Shown piece after piece: positions 48,601 to 60,874 of a DNA stretch of 64,000 nt. Position 1 is the stretch's first letter. Each line of letters begins with the position of its first letter. The notes under the pieces were generated by a model. The model made no database searches. It saw nothing but the letters and a program-made list of their open reading frames with translations, and was not told where the DNA came from. The stretch is taken from contig VXCM01000041.1 of assembly GCA_014773175.1 (NCBI GenBank), positions 47,427-111,426 of the forward strand. Reading direction: 5' to 3'. Position numbers and translations under genes: made by a program. Origin of the DNA: Lucifuga dentata. Its lineage: Eukaryota > Chordata > Actinopteri > Ophidiiformes > Bythitidae.

Positions 48601-51600
48601 ATCCCTTTATCCCTTTCCTAAAGTTCAAAATCCTGCAGATTTTGTAAGCATAGCACTGTGACATTACAAAGAAAACAAAACACATAAAGAAACTAGCATG
48701 AAGTTTACATTTACAGGTGGAGCTTTCCTATAAAAACTTGATGACACTTTTCAAATATGCTTTCATCTGATTTGATCCATCAATATTACTATTTTGGTTA
48801 TAATAAACCATGTGGGAAATGTGAGCTTCACTTTACTAGCCACAGAAATGTCCCTCCCAAAGATAACATAATGCCACAAAGTGCTGTCTTGTACGTCGTA
48901 TTTATTTGAGAAATCCAAAAATCAGAAAATCCCATTTGCTAACACCATCACAAATATTAACTTATTTTTTAGGAGTCACATATATTAAAAGTAGCTTTGG
49001 CAGTATGCAAACATTTCTACAACAGGCTGTATTTTTAACCTTTTCTTAGCTGTACAGCCTGTTAAAGGACCACACCACCCATTTTGCCTAACATTTTCAA
49101 CTTTCATACACGTAAGGTTACTGACAATCATTTCCCAAAACATACTACTGGAATGGTGAGTTAAGATTTCTTTTCCCTACCTACCAGACCACCATTGGTT
49201 TCAGTTCATTCTGGTATGTTATTAAAATCAACTTGTTGATACTTGAAATATTCTTGGGATAGGTAATCCATCATCACGAACAATATGTGTATTCAGCTTT
49301 TTCCAAAGTTATGTCATTTTAGCTTTTAAGCGCAATAAAAAGCGCAGAGTGAATGTATGTCCACTGTATGTCCCAAAAGAAGACTTGCGTTTATTGAATA
49401 ATTTAAATGACTGTGACTTCATAAGGCTTCATATTCAAGCAGCAACTATCAGCAGGCAAAACACTGATTTTTAAGATGGGCGTATTGCTTGAATATTTGA
49501 TTTTGAAAGATTAAGAGATTTTGCAAAATATCAGGAAAGCTGAAATACGGTTTTATCGTTTGGGAAATTGTTGTCAGTAACCTTATGTGTATGAAAATTG
49601 AATATATTAGGCTCAAACATGCAAAATTGGTGGTATGGTCCTTTAAAAGTGGAAGGATGAGGGGTGAAGAATAATAGTCTCAACATAATGATATTTACCT
49701 TCTTCCAGCAGGCCTCTGATCTGCTCCTCCTTCTCTTTGATGAGCTCCATCGTATCGCTGGAGTTCAGCCTTGTGGCCAGCTCCTCTCTCAAACCCTTTA
49801 TCTCCTGCAGCACGGGAAACACAAGACAGAATCTGACAGAAATTTTGGACAAGAATTTTGGCATCCAAAAAAAATTGAGTCAGTTGGAAAAAAAAATAAA
49901 AGATTTTAGAATCCTCTCAACTTATCTGAGGGCTGAAGAGTACTGATATGCAAGTTACCTTCTTGGCAATGTCCCGCTCTTTACAGGCCAGCTGAGCTTT
50001 CCTCTCTGCATCTGCTATGCGCTGCGTGAACTCATCCTTGAGAGACTGAACAGTGGAGCTCTCCTCCTTCAGGCTTATCACTTCACTGGAGGATGAGCAA
50101 AATCCATTAGTTCAAACAGCTCATTGTCAAAATCTATAATCCCTCAAGAGCAAAACAGCTTTTAAACATCTGTTCAAATAAATAATTTTGAGCAGCCTAC
50201 ATGACCTTATGAAACATCACTTGAAATATTCAGCATTATTTTGGTGTTGCAATGAAAATTACAAACTAAATAATAACTTCTCTCTTAGAGAATTAACATA
50301 AAAACATGAAATCAAATACCTTATTGATGTGAAAAGCAAATTTAATTTCTGGTGAGCCAGATATTTTATCATCTAATCGTATAAACACTGAACCTGAAAT
50401 GTACATCCGAAAAAAGATATGGTTTCTTTACATAAAACATACTGTATCTTAATTGTAGCCTATATAAAAGACAGCCACACAGAATCATATTTTTTATTAG
50501 CCACATAGAAAAAATATATAGTGTAATGTCATAGATGTTAGCTCGACCTTGATATCAAAGACAACATTAGTTTCACATAAACTCTTGAGCACAAGTGTTC
50601 TTATCATGGTTATTTAAAGAACCACTTTCTAAACCAGGTGTGTGTGTGGGCGATCGACTCACTCTCTGAGATTGTCACACTCTTCCTCCAGCCGGGCTTT
50701 GTCCTTGCTTACTGCCAGCAGCTGAGACTCTCTCTTCTCAAGACGACTTGACAGCTCGTCAATGACCTACAAGATGCCCACAGTATTTTACAGCATAGTT
50801 GTACAAAAAAGCCTAGAAGGGTAAATGTAAAGTACTTACCACCTACTCATAAGGGAAAAAGTGTAGTTTCATTTAAATACAACATTTTTACCATTACCAT
50901 CCAATTTGGACTATTTTTGAAGTGATATCTGATAGAACAGTCATTGCAAGGATATACTGGCAATATTTTTATTTCTACATACAGTATTATTATTAGTATT
51001 ATTTATTTTTACATACAGTACATCTTGAGGTACTTGGGAAAATTAATTTAAAGTTGCTGGATAAGGAAGATACAAAGTTCAAAGTGGTCCCATGGAAAAT
51101 CCTTTCAGAACCAAATACTCAGCCCCTGTGGGTTTAAAAAATGTCTAAGATGGTAATCTGGTGATTATATAAATGGATGTACTATGGAAAAGTGTTAGTT
51201 AGTGTTTAGTGTTTAGTTAGTGTTTAGTGTTAGTGTTTTTTTGAAAATGTTTTGGAGGGCATGTAACCGACACTGATTCACTATTTCCTGTAAATGAGGA
51301 AACTATATACTATGGTTGTAGTGTTCAATATTCAAAAAAGACAGATTTCAAACAGAATACCACTTTAAATTTCTCTCTCGGTCAAATGCCGTAAATGCTT
51401 GATGGAAAAATTTACAACGGGGGTGACGTGGAAAAGTAATATGAGCCTGCCAAAGCAAATTAATTCTGCTGTGCATTCCAGCAACAGCAAAACTAAATAT
51501 TAAGCTGCTTCAAAACTCTGTTATATTACATTGTACATATGTTGCTTTATGGTTATTTCTATGTTATTAAAATGTATGCAAAATTTCAGTGACCTAAGTC

Positions 51601-53386
51601 TTTGGGATGGTATTCTATGTGTACACATTACAATTAATTTATAGCTTGAGGATCCCTCAGATGAGCATATGACAAATGTATGTCGTAACACTTTGCACAG
51701 TATGTTGGCTACTCTCAAAATAAACCTACATCAGCTAAAAAAAATTGCCCTTATGATTGGATCAACCAGCAATATATAGGAAACGGTACAAGTTATTACC
51801 TTTTGAAGCTCCAAAATCTGACATGTAGAGACACTTTTCATCTCCTCTGTGATTGGTGGAGTGAGCCGTTCTTCAAACTTTGTTGTGGGATCAGATAGTG
51901 TGACATCAGCCTCAGATTCCTCCTCTTGTTCTGTCAAATCTTCAGGCTGATCACTATTCACAGGAGTCGCACTCCGTCCGCTCTCTTCCATCTCATCCAG
52001 TGACTGCTCCCTCATCGTTTCAGCAAAGCCGTCTTCATCTTTCTCCTCCGCCTCTACCTTCCCTACTGCTCTATCTTCTTGATTCTGACATACGGCTGAT
52101 GATGGGACAGTTATGGGAGCAGGGTCGGCAGTGACAGATGCTAGGGTCCGACTCCCTGGGATCTCATCATCCGAGTTGACCTCGCTGACACTCCGGCTAT
52201 CCAATGACTGCACACTGAATGAATCGATGCGTTCAAACGCATCTGAGGAGGAGCCACAGCTCTCTGTGAGTTTTGGGTAGTCCTCCAGACGGGGGAAATC
52301 TCCACAGGTGGAGGCAGTAAGAAGCTGGAAGGAGCCCTGCATTAAGTGAAGGCCAGACTTTCCCTCCCCCGTCTCTTGCCTGGAGCTGGCTGAGCTCTCA
52401 CTCAACACACTCTCATGATCTAGCACTTCAATGTCACTGGTAGTTGAGGTTCCTGAGGAGAAGGCGCTAACTGGAGGGGAGGGAGTATCATTTTGACGGT
52501 CCTCTAGTTTTTCCTTAGAGGGTGGAGAGGGTGATGGATCAGAAGGGGTAGAGGTCTTAGGTTCAGAAGTGACAGTGGGAGGATCAGCAGAATCTGTCAC
52601 ATCCTGATGCTCTGAAGAAGTCTCTGAGTGCTCTGTTTTTGAGTCCACAGAAATTGACTGGCCAACATCTGTTTCTGTTCTTATCTTATCGGTTGTATTG
52701 CTCTCCGGGTTACAAGACGGAGCTGAAACAGGAGCTCCTGTTGGCAGGATAGTGTCTGGATAAGGAGCTGGTGGCAAGGACTCCAGTTCTACGGGCTGGC
52801 TCTGAGTAACCTGCTGATTCTCCTCAATACCATCAGCAGGTCCTGATGTTTGAGGCTCCGCGTCATTTTTAATCACAGCCTCTTTGCTTTTCTTCTCCTT
52901 CTCCTGGGGCCTCCTGTGGGATTTAGTTGGAGGTACTGACACTACCTGGGTGTTGTTGATGCCTTGTACATCTCCAGGGGACAAAAAGGCACTAAAAAAG
53001 GTTTCCGATTCATCCACAACTGTGCGTGTGACTGGAGTGGTAATGGCCTCAGATGAAGGTGGAGGAGTGTTGGTCCTCTCTTCTAGCGGTGCTTCCCACT
53101 CTGTCATTCCCCATCCTCCACTTAATGGAATCTTTCCAGCTGATTTTATATCTGATAAAAATTAAATAAGATTTAACCTTTGATGCGTGCATGGCAGTAA
53201 TCTGATGTTTGCATAGGACACCATTATCTGTTTGGTTCCCTATAACTTACCATCATAAGACGTCACAATACTGTCACTCCATTGGTCCTCTTCTTTGATG
53301 TCCAGAACTCTGTCGATGGACTTTTGAGCTGTTGTTAAAGCTTGTTTAGCAAAGCTGGACAGGTGAGATGCGTTAAACCAACTCAT
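39668..53386 (-). CDS. tmf1: TMF1, TATA element modulatory factor / Golgi golgin (17 coding exons, 1148 aa)
   Basis: TMF1 (ARA160) is a long coiled-coil protein of the Golgi that binds Rab6 and tethers vesicles; it was first named for TATA-element binding. Exons: 53386-53251, 53151-51800, 50766-50663, 50085-49959, 49804-49699, 48062-47920, 47272-47106, 46876-46720, 45471-45379, 45238-45082, 44631-44439, 42238-42169, 41927-41835, 41708-41586, 41432-41274, 40126-40001, 39808-39668. All are GT-AG and phases sum to 3447 nt. The N-terminus MSWFNASHLSSFAKQAL is near-identical to human. The 1352-bp second exon encodes an acidic Ser/Pro-rich region with VDESETFFSAFLSP (91-104), STTSDIEVLDHESV and DSFSVQSLDSRSVSE. 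From about residue 497 on it is coiled coil. A Ser-rich break (TPSLSRSSSISG) precedes the conserved C-terminal domain ending KNMYKTQIDELLQNQK. Human is 1093 aa; the excess is in the variable acidic part. Confidence 0.96.
40800..41190. other. CpG-rich island of unknown nature in a TMF1 intron
   Basis: Between TMF1 exons 40126 and 41274, about 390 bp is visibly richer in GC and CpG than its AT-rich flanks and is preceded by a T run with an N (about 40748-40777). It contains no tRNA, no recognised transposon end and no splice-bounded exon. It is probably an inserted repeat of a family I do not recognise. Confidence 0.45.
42532..42604 (-). tRNA. tRNA-Arg (ACG)
   Basis: 73 nt on the minus strand: acceptor GGGCCAG with CTGGCTC, D arm TGGCGCAATGGATAACG, anticodon stem TCTGA/TCAGA with loop CTACGGA, T loop TTCGACT. 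TTTTT follows about six bases downstream. It is canonical in every arm and lies sense in a TMF1 intron. Confidence 0.92.
43443..43472 (+). pseudogene. tRNA-Glu-like 5' fragment
   Basis: TCCCTGGTGGCATTGTGG and TTGGTATTC match the acceptor and D-arm half of tRNA-Glu with several substitutions. The anticodon and T arms are absent. It is probably a remnant tRNA pseudogene or tRNA-derived repeat head in a TMF1 intron. Confidence 0.5.
43670..44252. mobile_element. TTAA-flanked inverted-repeat transposon copy F
   Basis: Starts TTAA|AGGACCATACCACC and ends GGTATGGTCCT|TTAA, 583 bp, with ends inverted over roughly 90 bp. It lies in the TMF1 intron before exon 42238. Confidence 0.9.
44732..45066. mobile_element. 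TTAA-flanked inverted-repeat transposon copy G, short form
   Basis: Starts TTAA|AGGACCATACCGG and ends CTGGTATGGTCCT|TTAA, 335 bp: both ends are present but the middle is deleted. It fills most of the TMF1 intron between exons 44631 and 45082. Confidence 0.88.
45545..46140 (-). mobile_element. LINE-type reverse transcriptase 3' fragment
   Basis: A minus-strand frame at 45805-46125 reads LAFKIIHNAAPPPLKSFLQL, then IPIRRTTFAQSASSFKA and WNKLPPELK. This pattern closes the reverse transcriptase ORF of several fish non-LTR retrotransposons. No catalytic RT motifs are included, so it is a 5'-truncated dead copy. AT-rich sequence at 45545-45800 would be its 3' UTR. It is sense-oriented in a TMF1 intron. 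Clade (for example Rex1 or L2) is not resolvable by eye. Confidence 0.6.
49062..49646. mobile_element. TTAA-flanked inverted-repeat transposon copy H
   Basis: Starts TTAA|AGGACCACACCACC and ends GGTATGGTCCT|TTAA, 585 bp. It ends only about 50 bp from the TMF1 exon at 49699. Confidence 0.9.
51190..51242. repeat. Short tandem repeat of GTTTAGT/GTTAGT units
   Basis: Imperfect 6-8 bp units (AGTGTTTAG, AGTTAGTG) in a TMF1 intron. Confidence 0.7.
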
Positions 53387-53829
53387 TTTGACTACTTAAG
53401 CTAGCTAGCTGAAAGCAACTTCGGAATTCGTTGTTGGACTTACGACAAAACTTGCGTTATCATACAAAGTACAACCACTTAATCTGTCCCGGCATTTTTC
53501 GCAAACTACATTTCACATTTGGAATGTCGTAGTTAACAGTTACTACCTGTGTAATTAGTACAACACATAGCTAGCATAAATGTTACAGGAACAGCACCTG
53601 TCCTAGACAGAGCTCGCAGTGGTTAAAATCGCAAAATTATAACAAGTCAGTTATATCCAAGTATGTCCAACACTGTATATGAAGCTGTAACATAATCCAA
53701 GAAGGAGTATTCCAATAGTTAGGCTTTTTTTCGGTTTCTTTGCTCGATCATCTTCGTTTGTTTTGATCGCTCTCAACTTGTAGCCCAGTTAGCATTAGCT
53801 TGCTGGCTATTTCTTTCCACGTAGCACTG

Positions 53830-53837
53830 TGACGTCA
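53830..53837. promoter_or_regulatory. tmf1: Palindromic cAMP response element upstream of TMF1
   Basis: TGACGTCA, the full CREB/ATF consensus, lies 444 bp upstream of the TMF1 start codon. GGGCGG (an Sp1-type box) lies at 53853-53858. Their use is inference; the exact transcription start is unknown. Confidence 0.5.
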
Positions 53838-54306
53838 TGATCTGTGATGACTGGGCGGAAGCAGCGGGACGAAGAATAAACAAAGCATGTTGCTGAGTCT
53901 GAACGCAAGCATGGCCTACATAAATGTGTTGATAATGAACGCTTTCTTTTTTCAAAACCTACCAAAATGCATTTTAATATTTACACTTTTTTTTATCACA
54001 ATATCATAAATTTCAATGTGAATTTGAACTTTTTTTTATTAGCTTTTATTGTATCAATGTTCAATTTTGCTCCAAATTTAATGCTCAGTCTGTAATGTAG
54101 CTATTGTGTGTAAATGTTATTTATGTAGTCTGAATAAACTGGAGGAAAACACGTTAAGTGCAGGCCCAACAATATTATATAAACTTAATAGTAAAACCTC
54201 TCAATCCTACAGTCCATACATACAGTTTAAACAGAAATATTTTTTTCCATTCCTTGAATTTCAATCAGGTACAGACAACAGAATCAGTGCTTTGTAATAA
54301 ATACAT

Positions 54307-54312
54307 TTTATT
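54307..54312 (-). terminator. uba3: UBA3 poly(A) signal
   Basis: Minus-strand AATAAA, 459 nt past the UBA3 stop at 54771 and about 0.9 kb before the TMF1 start codon. Confidence 0.55.
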
Positions 54313-54770
54313 CCAGTTCCATCCTTAGTGTCTGATGAAGACCACAATAGCATTTACTGCAACAAAAACAAAATGTAAAAACTTTGAATAAATAAATCTA
54401 TAAACCAGAACAAGTAGGTTAATATTTTCTAAAGCCTCTACTGCTTCTCTCGTCATTTGCACAAGGCAAACTTTAAGGTTATAGTGCAGATTACAAATAA
54501 CAAATAACCTTTTCCAAATTGCTGACATTACATTACCAAAACACAGCAATGCGTGAACTACATTTTGGCTTTTCAGTGCAAAACATTAGCTGGAGTTTAG
54601 CAAGTACAAAAAAATGCTTTTAGCTTAAAGTCATTTTCATAACTGTGACTGAATACACTGTAAACTCTGGTGTAGTTCTTAAGCTATTCTAAACATTCTA
54701 CACCAAGTCAGGGTTGCACAAGGAAAAAGAATGACATCAGTTGGTTGTTGCAGGAGTGTATGGGTTTGTC

Positions 54771-57584
54771 CTATGAAGTAAAGCAGAGTCTGAACAACAT
54801 GGTCTGGGGTGTGGTAACGTCAGCTATGGCCAGCTCTTGTCCATCACTCAGCCCCAGCTCTGGAAAAAAACATGTTCACAATATAAGTGAGTTAGAATAG
54901 TCACAGTGTCTTTCCCTGACAAATTCAGACAGTAAGCATAGTCATTTCCAGAATTATTTTCAGTAAATAAACCAACTCACCTCTCAGAGTTTTAGAAAGA
55001 TTCGGTCGCGTCCTCTGTTCAATGGAAGTAACACTCTGGAAAAAAATATAAAATGACCATCTGCTCCACCCAAAACTTGTACTGCCTAATTTTATCAGGA
55101 CACACCTCAAAGTCCTATTACCATACAGCCATGGGAAACCGAACTACAAATACAAAACTGTGTGAATCCAGATTAATTACCTGTAAATATAATGTTTTGT
55201 TCTTTCCTTCCACTGTTGCTGTTATAGCAGGTGATTTCATTTGCCTGAAAAAGTATTTAGGTATTGTTGAACGTAGTTCCATAAAAGAAAACCAAACAAG
55301 TGAATAATGACTGAAAGCAGAACTTCAATTATTTCATCATAATTTAATAACTGGCAATAAATCCAAACCTACAGGGAGGCACTCTCAGTCAGATAGTCCA
55401 ACACCTCCTTCAGTTTGGAAGCTGGAGAGAAAGCTAAGTCCAGTGGTACTTGGCTACAGGCTGAACAGTTTTCCTGTGTTTGGATTGGACATAAACATAT
55501 ATTATAGAATACAAAATCTGACTTGGTTACTGTAGCCTACATGAACTGGCAGATACAACTCTGAGACAAACCTTTCGTTCCGCCTCAAAAGTGTACGTGT
55601 ACAGGCCGTCAACATCATTGAAGACCATGTAGTTATTCAGAGGGATGTAGGCGCTGCAGACACAAAAGAAAACATCATGAAAAAACAATAAAAAGCTTGT
55701 GGAATTTACACAATTTTGCAATTTACGGCAGGGCAGAGATGATAAACTTACCTTGTTGCTATTTTGAAAACCTCAGTGGCGCACGCAGCTGGTTCAAATA
55801 AGAAAGGAATAACAGTTATAGTTATAGATTTCTGTTTACAGAGTATGATTAGACTCAGTACGGTCTGGGAAATGATTAACAGTTCTATGGCGAGGCATAA
55901 AACCTTTCATAGAGACAGCAGACAACACAGGTTTCTGCAAAGATACATTCACATCTCATAACTGCAGTTACTTACCAGCTATTACTGCATTTGTAGATGC
56001 GACAGCTGGGATTATCCTCTTAACAACACCTGCAGCATTTAAATTTGATACAGAAAACATATGTTTTGGTTACTTATTCAAATCTGCTGCTGGGAGAGAA
56101 CATCAGTTAGATTTTGATATTACAGACCATTAGCCATTAGTGCTATTTATGCCCAGAGTTTCTTGAAAAAAATAAAAAAAAGATTCTTCTCTCAGAATAC
56201 CATCCTGGTGAAATAAAGACGAAATAAAAAATTCTGTATTGTTTTCTCCAACTTTATCATTTAGTCTTGCACAGAATATAATGCTTTACAGATACAGACT
56301 AAGATACTGAGGTTCCAACCTCCTTTAGATGGTAACAGCTTGCTCTGTTTTGTGTAGTCTGGCTCGCCTGGAGCTGGAAAAATTGGAGCAGTGTTCTGGT
56401 AGCGAGGTGAAATGTAAGCTCACCCTGGGTTAGTCTGTGTGTGACTCCTGTTATGTTGACCTTTGCTGCCCTCTCCAGAGATCTCTCATACACCCACTGG
56501 ATGTGCTCTGGGTCATCCCCATCCAGGCCCACGCCATCTGACACAAAACAAACAAAAACAAACGCTTTTCTATATTCCTGCAATTCAAGGAAGGATATAT
56601 TAATCCTGATATAGCATCTGACACATCAAAAACCATATATAGGAAAACTAAAGTCAGTATGATTTTATACCTCCAAAGGGTGTCTCTTTAGGCCACAGCA
56701 GAATGTGGACATATTCAATGCAGTGTTCTGGCAAACGAGGCATGGAGGCTATCGTACACATGGGGAAGTTGATCTGCACAGAGAGGTGTACAGACATCAA
56801 ACTGTTTCTCTAGCAGCCATATTTGAGATAATGTTTCAAAATCTCTAGCATTTTATAAAATAAATTCTACCTTACCTGTGGTGGGTAAAGCTCAAGGGTA
56901 CAGTCAATGCAGGCAGTCATACCAGGAAGGATGACTCTGGCATTTCCTTTAAAGCCTTCAGTTCCACCATCAATTAAAGGGATGACAGAACTTTGGTCTA
57001 AGACACCATCCTCAAACACCAGTAAAGACAGCTACACAAAAAGATGGACAAAAAGCACATGAATGAGTACAATGTGTTTTAAATACTAGCATTACATAAA
57101 GAAACTTCTGTAACAGGGACAACTTACCAGCATACCATTCATCCACCTCCGGGCAATAATGGAGTCCAGTCCACAGACAATGATGTGGAATTCTGGAAAA
57201 AAAAAACAAAAAAGAAAAAAAACAGAGAGATGAGCCAAATTTGAATCTCATGTCAAATAAAAAGGTTTCTAACCAAATGTAAATCACACTGGGAATGAAA
57301 AATTAAAGGGTCACTTACGTCTGTAAAATGTCTCATCGAAGTCTTGGATTTTCTTAAAATGGCTACAAAGAGCATTAAGGAGAAGTTCTTTTTTTTTGGA
57401 AGAACGCACCCTTGCTTGCTTGAGAAGCCAAAAATATTTTTATGTATGTGTCACTGCATAATTGTATTATCTGGAAACAGCTGCTTGCCACATTCTTCAC
57501 GTTTTGACAATTTTAAGGATCCTGTCAAATCCTATGGTAGAGCTGCCTTCTCACATTTGGATCACCAATTGGACCGTTCAGGAA

Positions 57585-57618
<34 letters not shown>

Positions 57619-59197
57619 TATTTTTAAAGGATACGGGATTACACAGCTTCCGGGTATGCGGCTGTTGATAAAATCAGCTGCTACATCTGCCTTGGGTCGG
57701 CCTACATCTTTAGGCCTGGTGAAGATGACACACATATTATCAGGAAGTAAGCTTGTTTCAAAGTAAGTTTACATATATTTAAGTAAGAAATGTACGTAAA
57801 ACACAATATATAACTGCACTGACCTGAAGAGAAACTGTCTGTTCAAGTTGGAAACATCAATGGTGTCCATATCAATAACATGAATGTTGCAAAAGCCTGA
57901 TAAAGCCTGAGCCCCAGCATGATCACAAAAAGCAACAAAAATATTAAATACAATTACAACATTCAAATATCAATATTCATTACAACAATTCATTACAAAT
58001 TCTACCCTCTGAATATTTAACAGTGATCATAGACCCATACCAGGTCTTTGAGAAGCTCACATCCCAAACCACCAGCACCAATGACCAGGATCTTGCAAGT
58101 CTCTAACATAAACTGTAATGACTGTAGACAGAGACAATATAAATTATTAGATTTCAGCATAATATAAGAGAGCATAGGACAGATTAAAATGCAAATGAAG
58201 CTTGCATATTACAGAACTCCCTTAACATACCTCTGTGCTGGCTTCAAAGTCGGGATGCGTGAAGGGCCCTGACCTTTCCAGGAACTTTCTGATATGGTTC
58301 CATCGACCGTCCCACTCCGAGCTCTCTTCAGTGCCTCCATCAACCACCATCCTGAATACGAGTACATTTAGTTTTTATAATCAGTAGCATCTCTAAAATG
58401 TACTCAGATGGCATACATATATGGTATGATATTACACAAAACTCCTACAGCTACTGAGATCATGCAAAACAACAAATCAACAGACATCTTAGCTCAATAT
58501 TGTGAGCAGGTTTCACTCTGAAAGGGTGCTATATGCAGTTCACGGCAGATCATGCAATAATTTTCAGGGGTTAAAGGAACTAAATGTGAATAATCTATGG
58601 GTATTTGTGTTATGTCACTCTTTTTCTGGACTACCATACTGTTCTTTTTATGCTTAATCTCCACATAAAAGAATAAAGTTGCGCATTTAAAAAAGTGGGC
58701 GTTTCTGACACTCGAGTATTTTGGGGGTTAACTACTCCCCTGCATAAGAGCTCCAACTAGCTAAGCTAGGCGGCTTTCTGTCAGCTGTGAGCAGGTACAG
58801 AAATAGCCTCAGCTTTGTATAGCTACGTTAAGTGGTGAAGTCTATGATTGTCAAAAGTATTCGCTAAATGCACTTAAATCCACGTTTCGGTATTGCCGTG
58901 CTTTAGCTGTCAAGGAAGTTTTGTTTTTTTTTATAGCCCCTTCAGCTAGCTAAAGTTAACCTTCCTGTTGTCTAACAACCTCAAATCTTCCGCCACTTCT
59001 ACCAATTCATCACTAACTTCTCAGTCAGCTCCACTACTCTCCTTCTTTTCTTCTCCCTAAAAAGAGAGAATAAAAGAGGGTTCATTCATGCTCTGCTTTC
59101 GTAGGTTAATGAAATCTGAAAGCATCTTTCGGTAAGTTAATGACTCTATCTTGCTTGCTTCTCCGGCAGCTACTTACGTCTCATCCGTGTCCGCCAT
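54771..59197 (-). CDS. uba3: UBA3, NEDD8-activating enzyme E1 catalytic subunit (17 coding exons, 449 aa)
   Basis: With NAE1, UBA3 adenylates NEDD8, holds it as a thioester and passes it to UBE2M for cullin neddylation. Exons: 59197-59178, 58351-58231, 58121-58041, 57906-57824, 57715-57635, 57362-57319, 57192-57128, 57031-56876, 56773-56671, 56537-56424, 56029-55976, 55788-55752, 55653-55572, 55473-55373, 55244-55181, 55035-54981, 54859-54771. All are GT-AG and phases sum to 1350 nt. Visible are the nucleotide loop GAGGLG (62-67), [16 protein letters not shown], zinc pairs C206-x-x-C209 and C350-x-x-C353, the catalytic cysteine in FPMCT (C223), and a C-terminal ubiquitin-fold domain. The first exon holds only MADTDE plus two bases and splices to MVVDGG, like the short human isoform. 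Family length is about 440-463 aa. Confidence 0.97.
57588..57615. repeat. (TG)n microsatellite beside a UBA3 exon
   Basis: About 14 TG units end 20 bp from the exon ending at 57635; on the transcript this is a CA run just after the donor. Confidence 0.85.
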
Positions 59198-59200
59198 GTT
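59186..59200 (-). promoter_or_regulatory. uba3: YY1/TISU-like motif over the UBA3 start codon
   Basis: The start codon sits in CAAACATGGCGGAC. This contains the YY1 core ATGGCGG and resembles the TISU element (SAASATGGCGGC), which directs both transcription from just upstream and scanning-free initiation on short 5' UTRs. Two positions differ from the TISU consensus. Confidence 0.5.
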
Positions 59201-60537
59201 TGGATACATTTTTACTTCACTGCACGCTCGTCGTAAGACGTTTGTTCCAATTTCCAAAGTTGTAAATAAATCACTGCTACCAATCTAGGCCCGATGACAA
59301 GCTTACACTTGGGTTTTGTTATTTTAGGATTCACAGACATGTTGTCTCTTAGGGAAAAAAAAAAAAATCGAAGATTATAAAACAATGGGCCATTTACTGT
59401 TATTTTTGAAATTCAATAACCACAACGTTGTTTGTAAATCAGTCTTGGCATAAATTGTAGATATGGTTACCATGTTTTACACACCATAAACACTGTATGT
59501 AAGTAACTTGTGAACAAAGGCATACACGCTGCTAGCGTTACCTCCTATAATTAAGATTCCTTAATATTTCCAATTGTACTTGAAGGCAGCATCGTCAAAT
59601 ACAGCCGCCAGATCATTCCAAAATCACTGAATTTACAAGTACATCAATTAGCCAATAGGTGGCAGCATTTACCTGTACTGCTCCGTCCAGATTTAATATC
59701 GCCAATGTGTATTCCAGTTGAAGTTTATGTAGTACCTACATAATGAATTGCATGATTTTCAGCATAATTAGTGTGGTCTGTTGTAATAAACTTTCTGTAA
59801 ATTAGGAAGAGCTGTACAGCTGTAAGTTTAACTGTGACAAAGAGGGTTAAATGGACTCTTTGGTAATTACTCTATAATTGCCTTCTCTGTATGGCTCAGC
59901 CCCATAACATTAGCAATTATCTATAAAACCAGTTAACAGTCAAGGAGAGAGAGAAAAAAATGACCCATCTGAGCAGAGTAAACCTCTTTCAAGGGAAAAA
60001 AAAAAGTCTTTGAGAGCAGAAATTAATCTTAGTTGTCCTATTTAACCTGATGCAATCTGTAGCTGGATCAATAATTCAGTCTGCCAATAAATTTACACCA
60101 TTCCTCTTTATGTTATTATTAGTATGTCTCTTACTTGTAACTAACACCATCTAGATGAATGCACTGAACAAAACAACTGTTTAAAATGGTATAAAATTTA
60201 ACTATGCACCAGATTTATTGCACTGAGTTGCTTTAATTGTGAATTGCTGCACTGGGGACTTAGCATGAATGAAGACATGAAATAGAGATGCTATTACTTG
60301 TAAGGACATCTCCCTCAAGCATGTGATTTACAGTGCATGTATTGTGCTAATGAATCCTGGTGTTTAATCTCTCATTATAGAATGATTAATAAACTTTAGA
60401 TGTGCTTCGGGGCATTTTAAAAGACAAGCCTGTGGGCGAACATCATTAATTCCCCTGTCCATGCCCCCTTTCAAATGAAAAGAAATAAAGAAATAAGGAA
60501 TACTTACTTTCTCAAAAAGTCAAAAAAGATCTGCCTT

Positions 60538-60545
60538 ATATATAT

Positions 60546-60602
<57 letters not shown>
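60538..60602. repeat. (TA)n(TAGA)n microsatellite
   Basis: Short TA run leading into about 14 TAGA units. Confidence 0.9.
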
Positions 60603-60603
<1 letters not shown>

Positions 60604-60823
60604 GTGCACATACCCTAGGTGTACAGTACTTTGCATTTTGTTTTCTTTCAGTATGTGTTTCTATGATTCTCAATGATTGCAATGGGTTTATGGAGTATAT
60701 TCTTTTTTTTTTTCTTTCTTTTTTATTCTAATAAGATGTTCCGAGTGACAGCCCCCGAAAACTGATAACTAAATATAACTGCTACGGTCTTGTCCTTCAT
60801 AGCTGACTGCCTGCTACTTCATC

Positions 60824-60827
<4 letters not shown>

Positions 60828-60867
<40 letters not shown>
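60828..60867. repeat. (TC)n microsatellite
   Basis: About 20 TC units. Confidence 0.9.

Positions 60868-60874
<7 letters not shown>

Noticed and set aside
51731..51799. Extension of the large TMF1 frame past LELQK
   Set aside because: It reads through a clear GTAATA donor; the next exon at 50766 continues the protein in phase.
29208..60602. CRISPR-like arrays from regularly spaced short repeats
   Set aside because: These are simple microsatellites in a vertebrate genome with no unique spacers.
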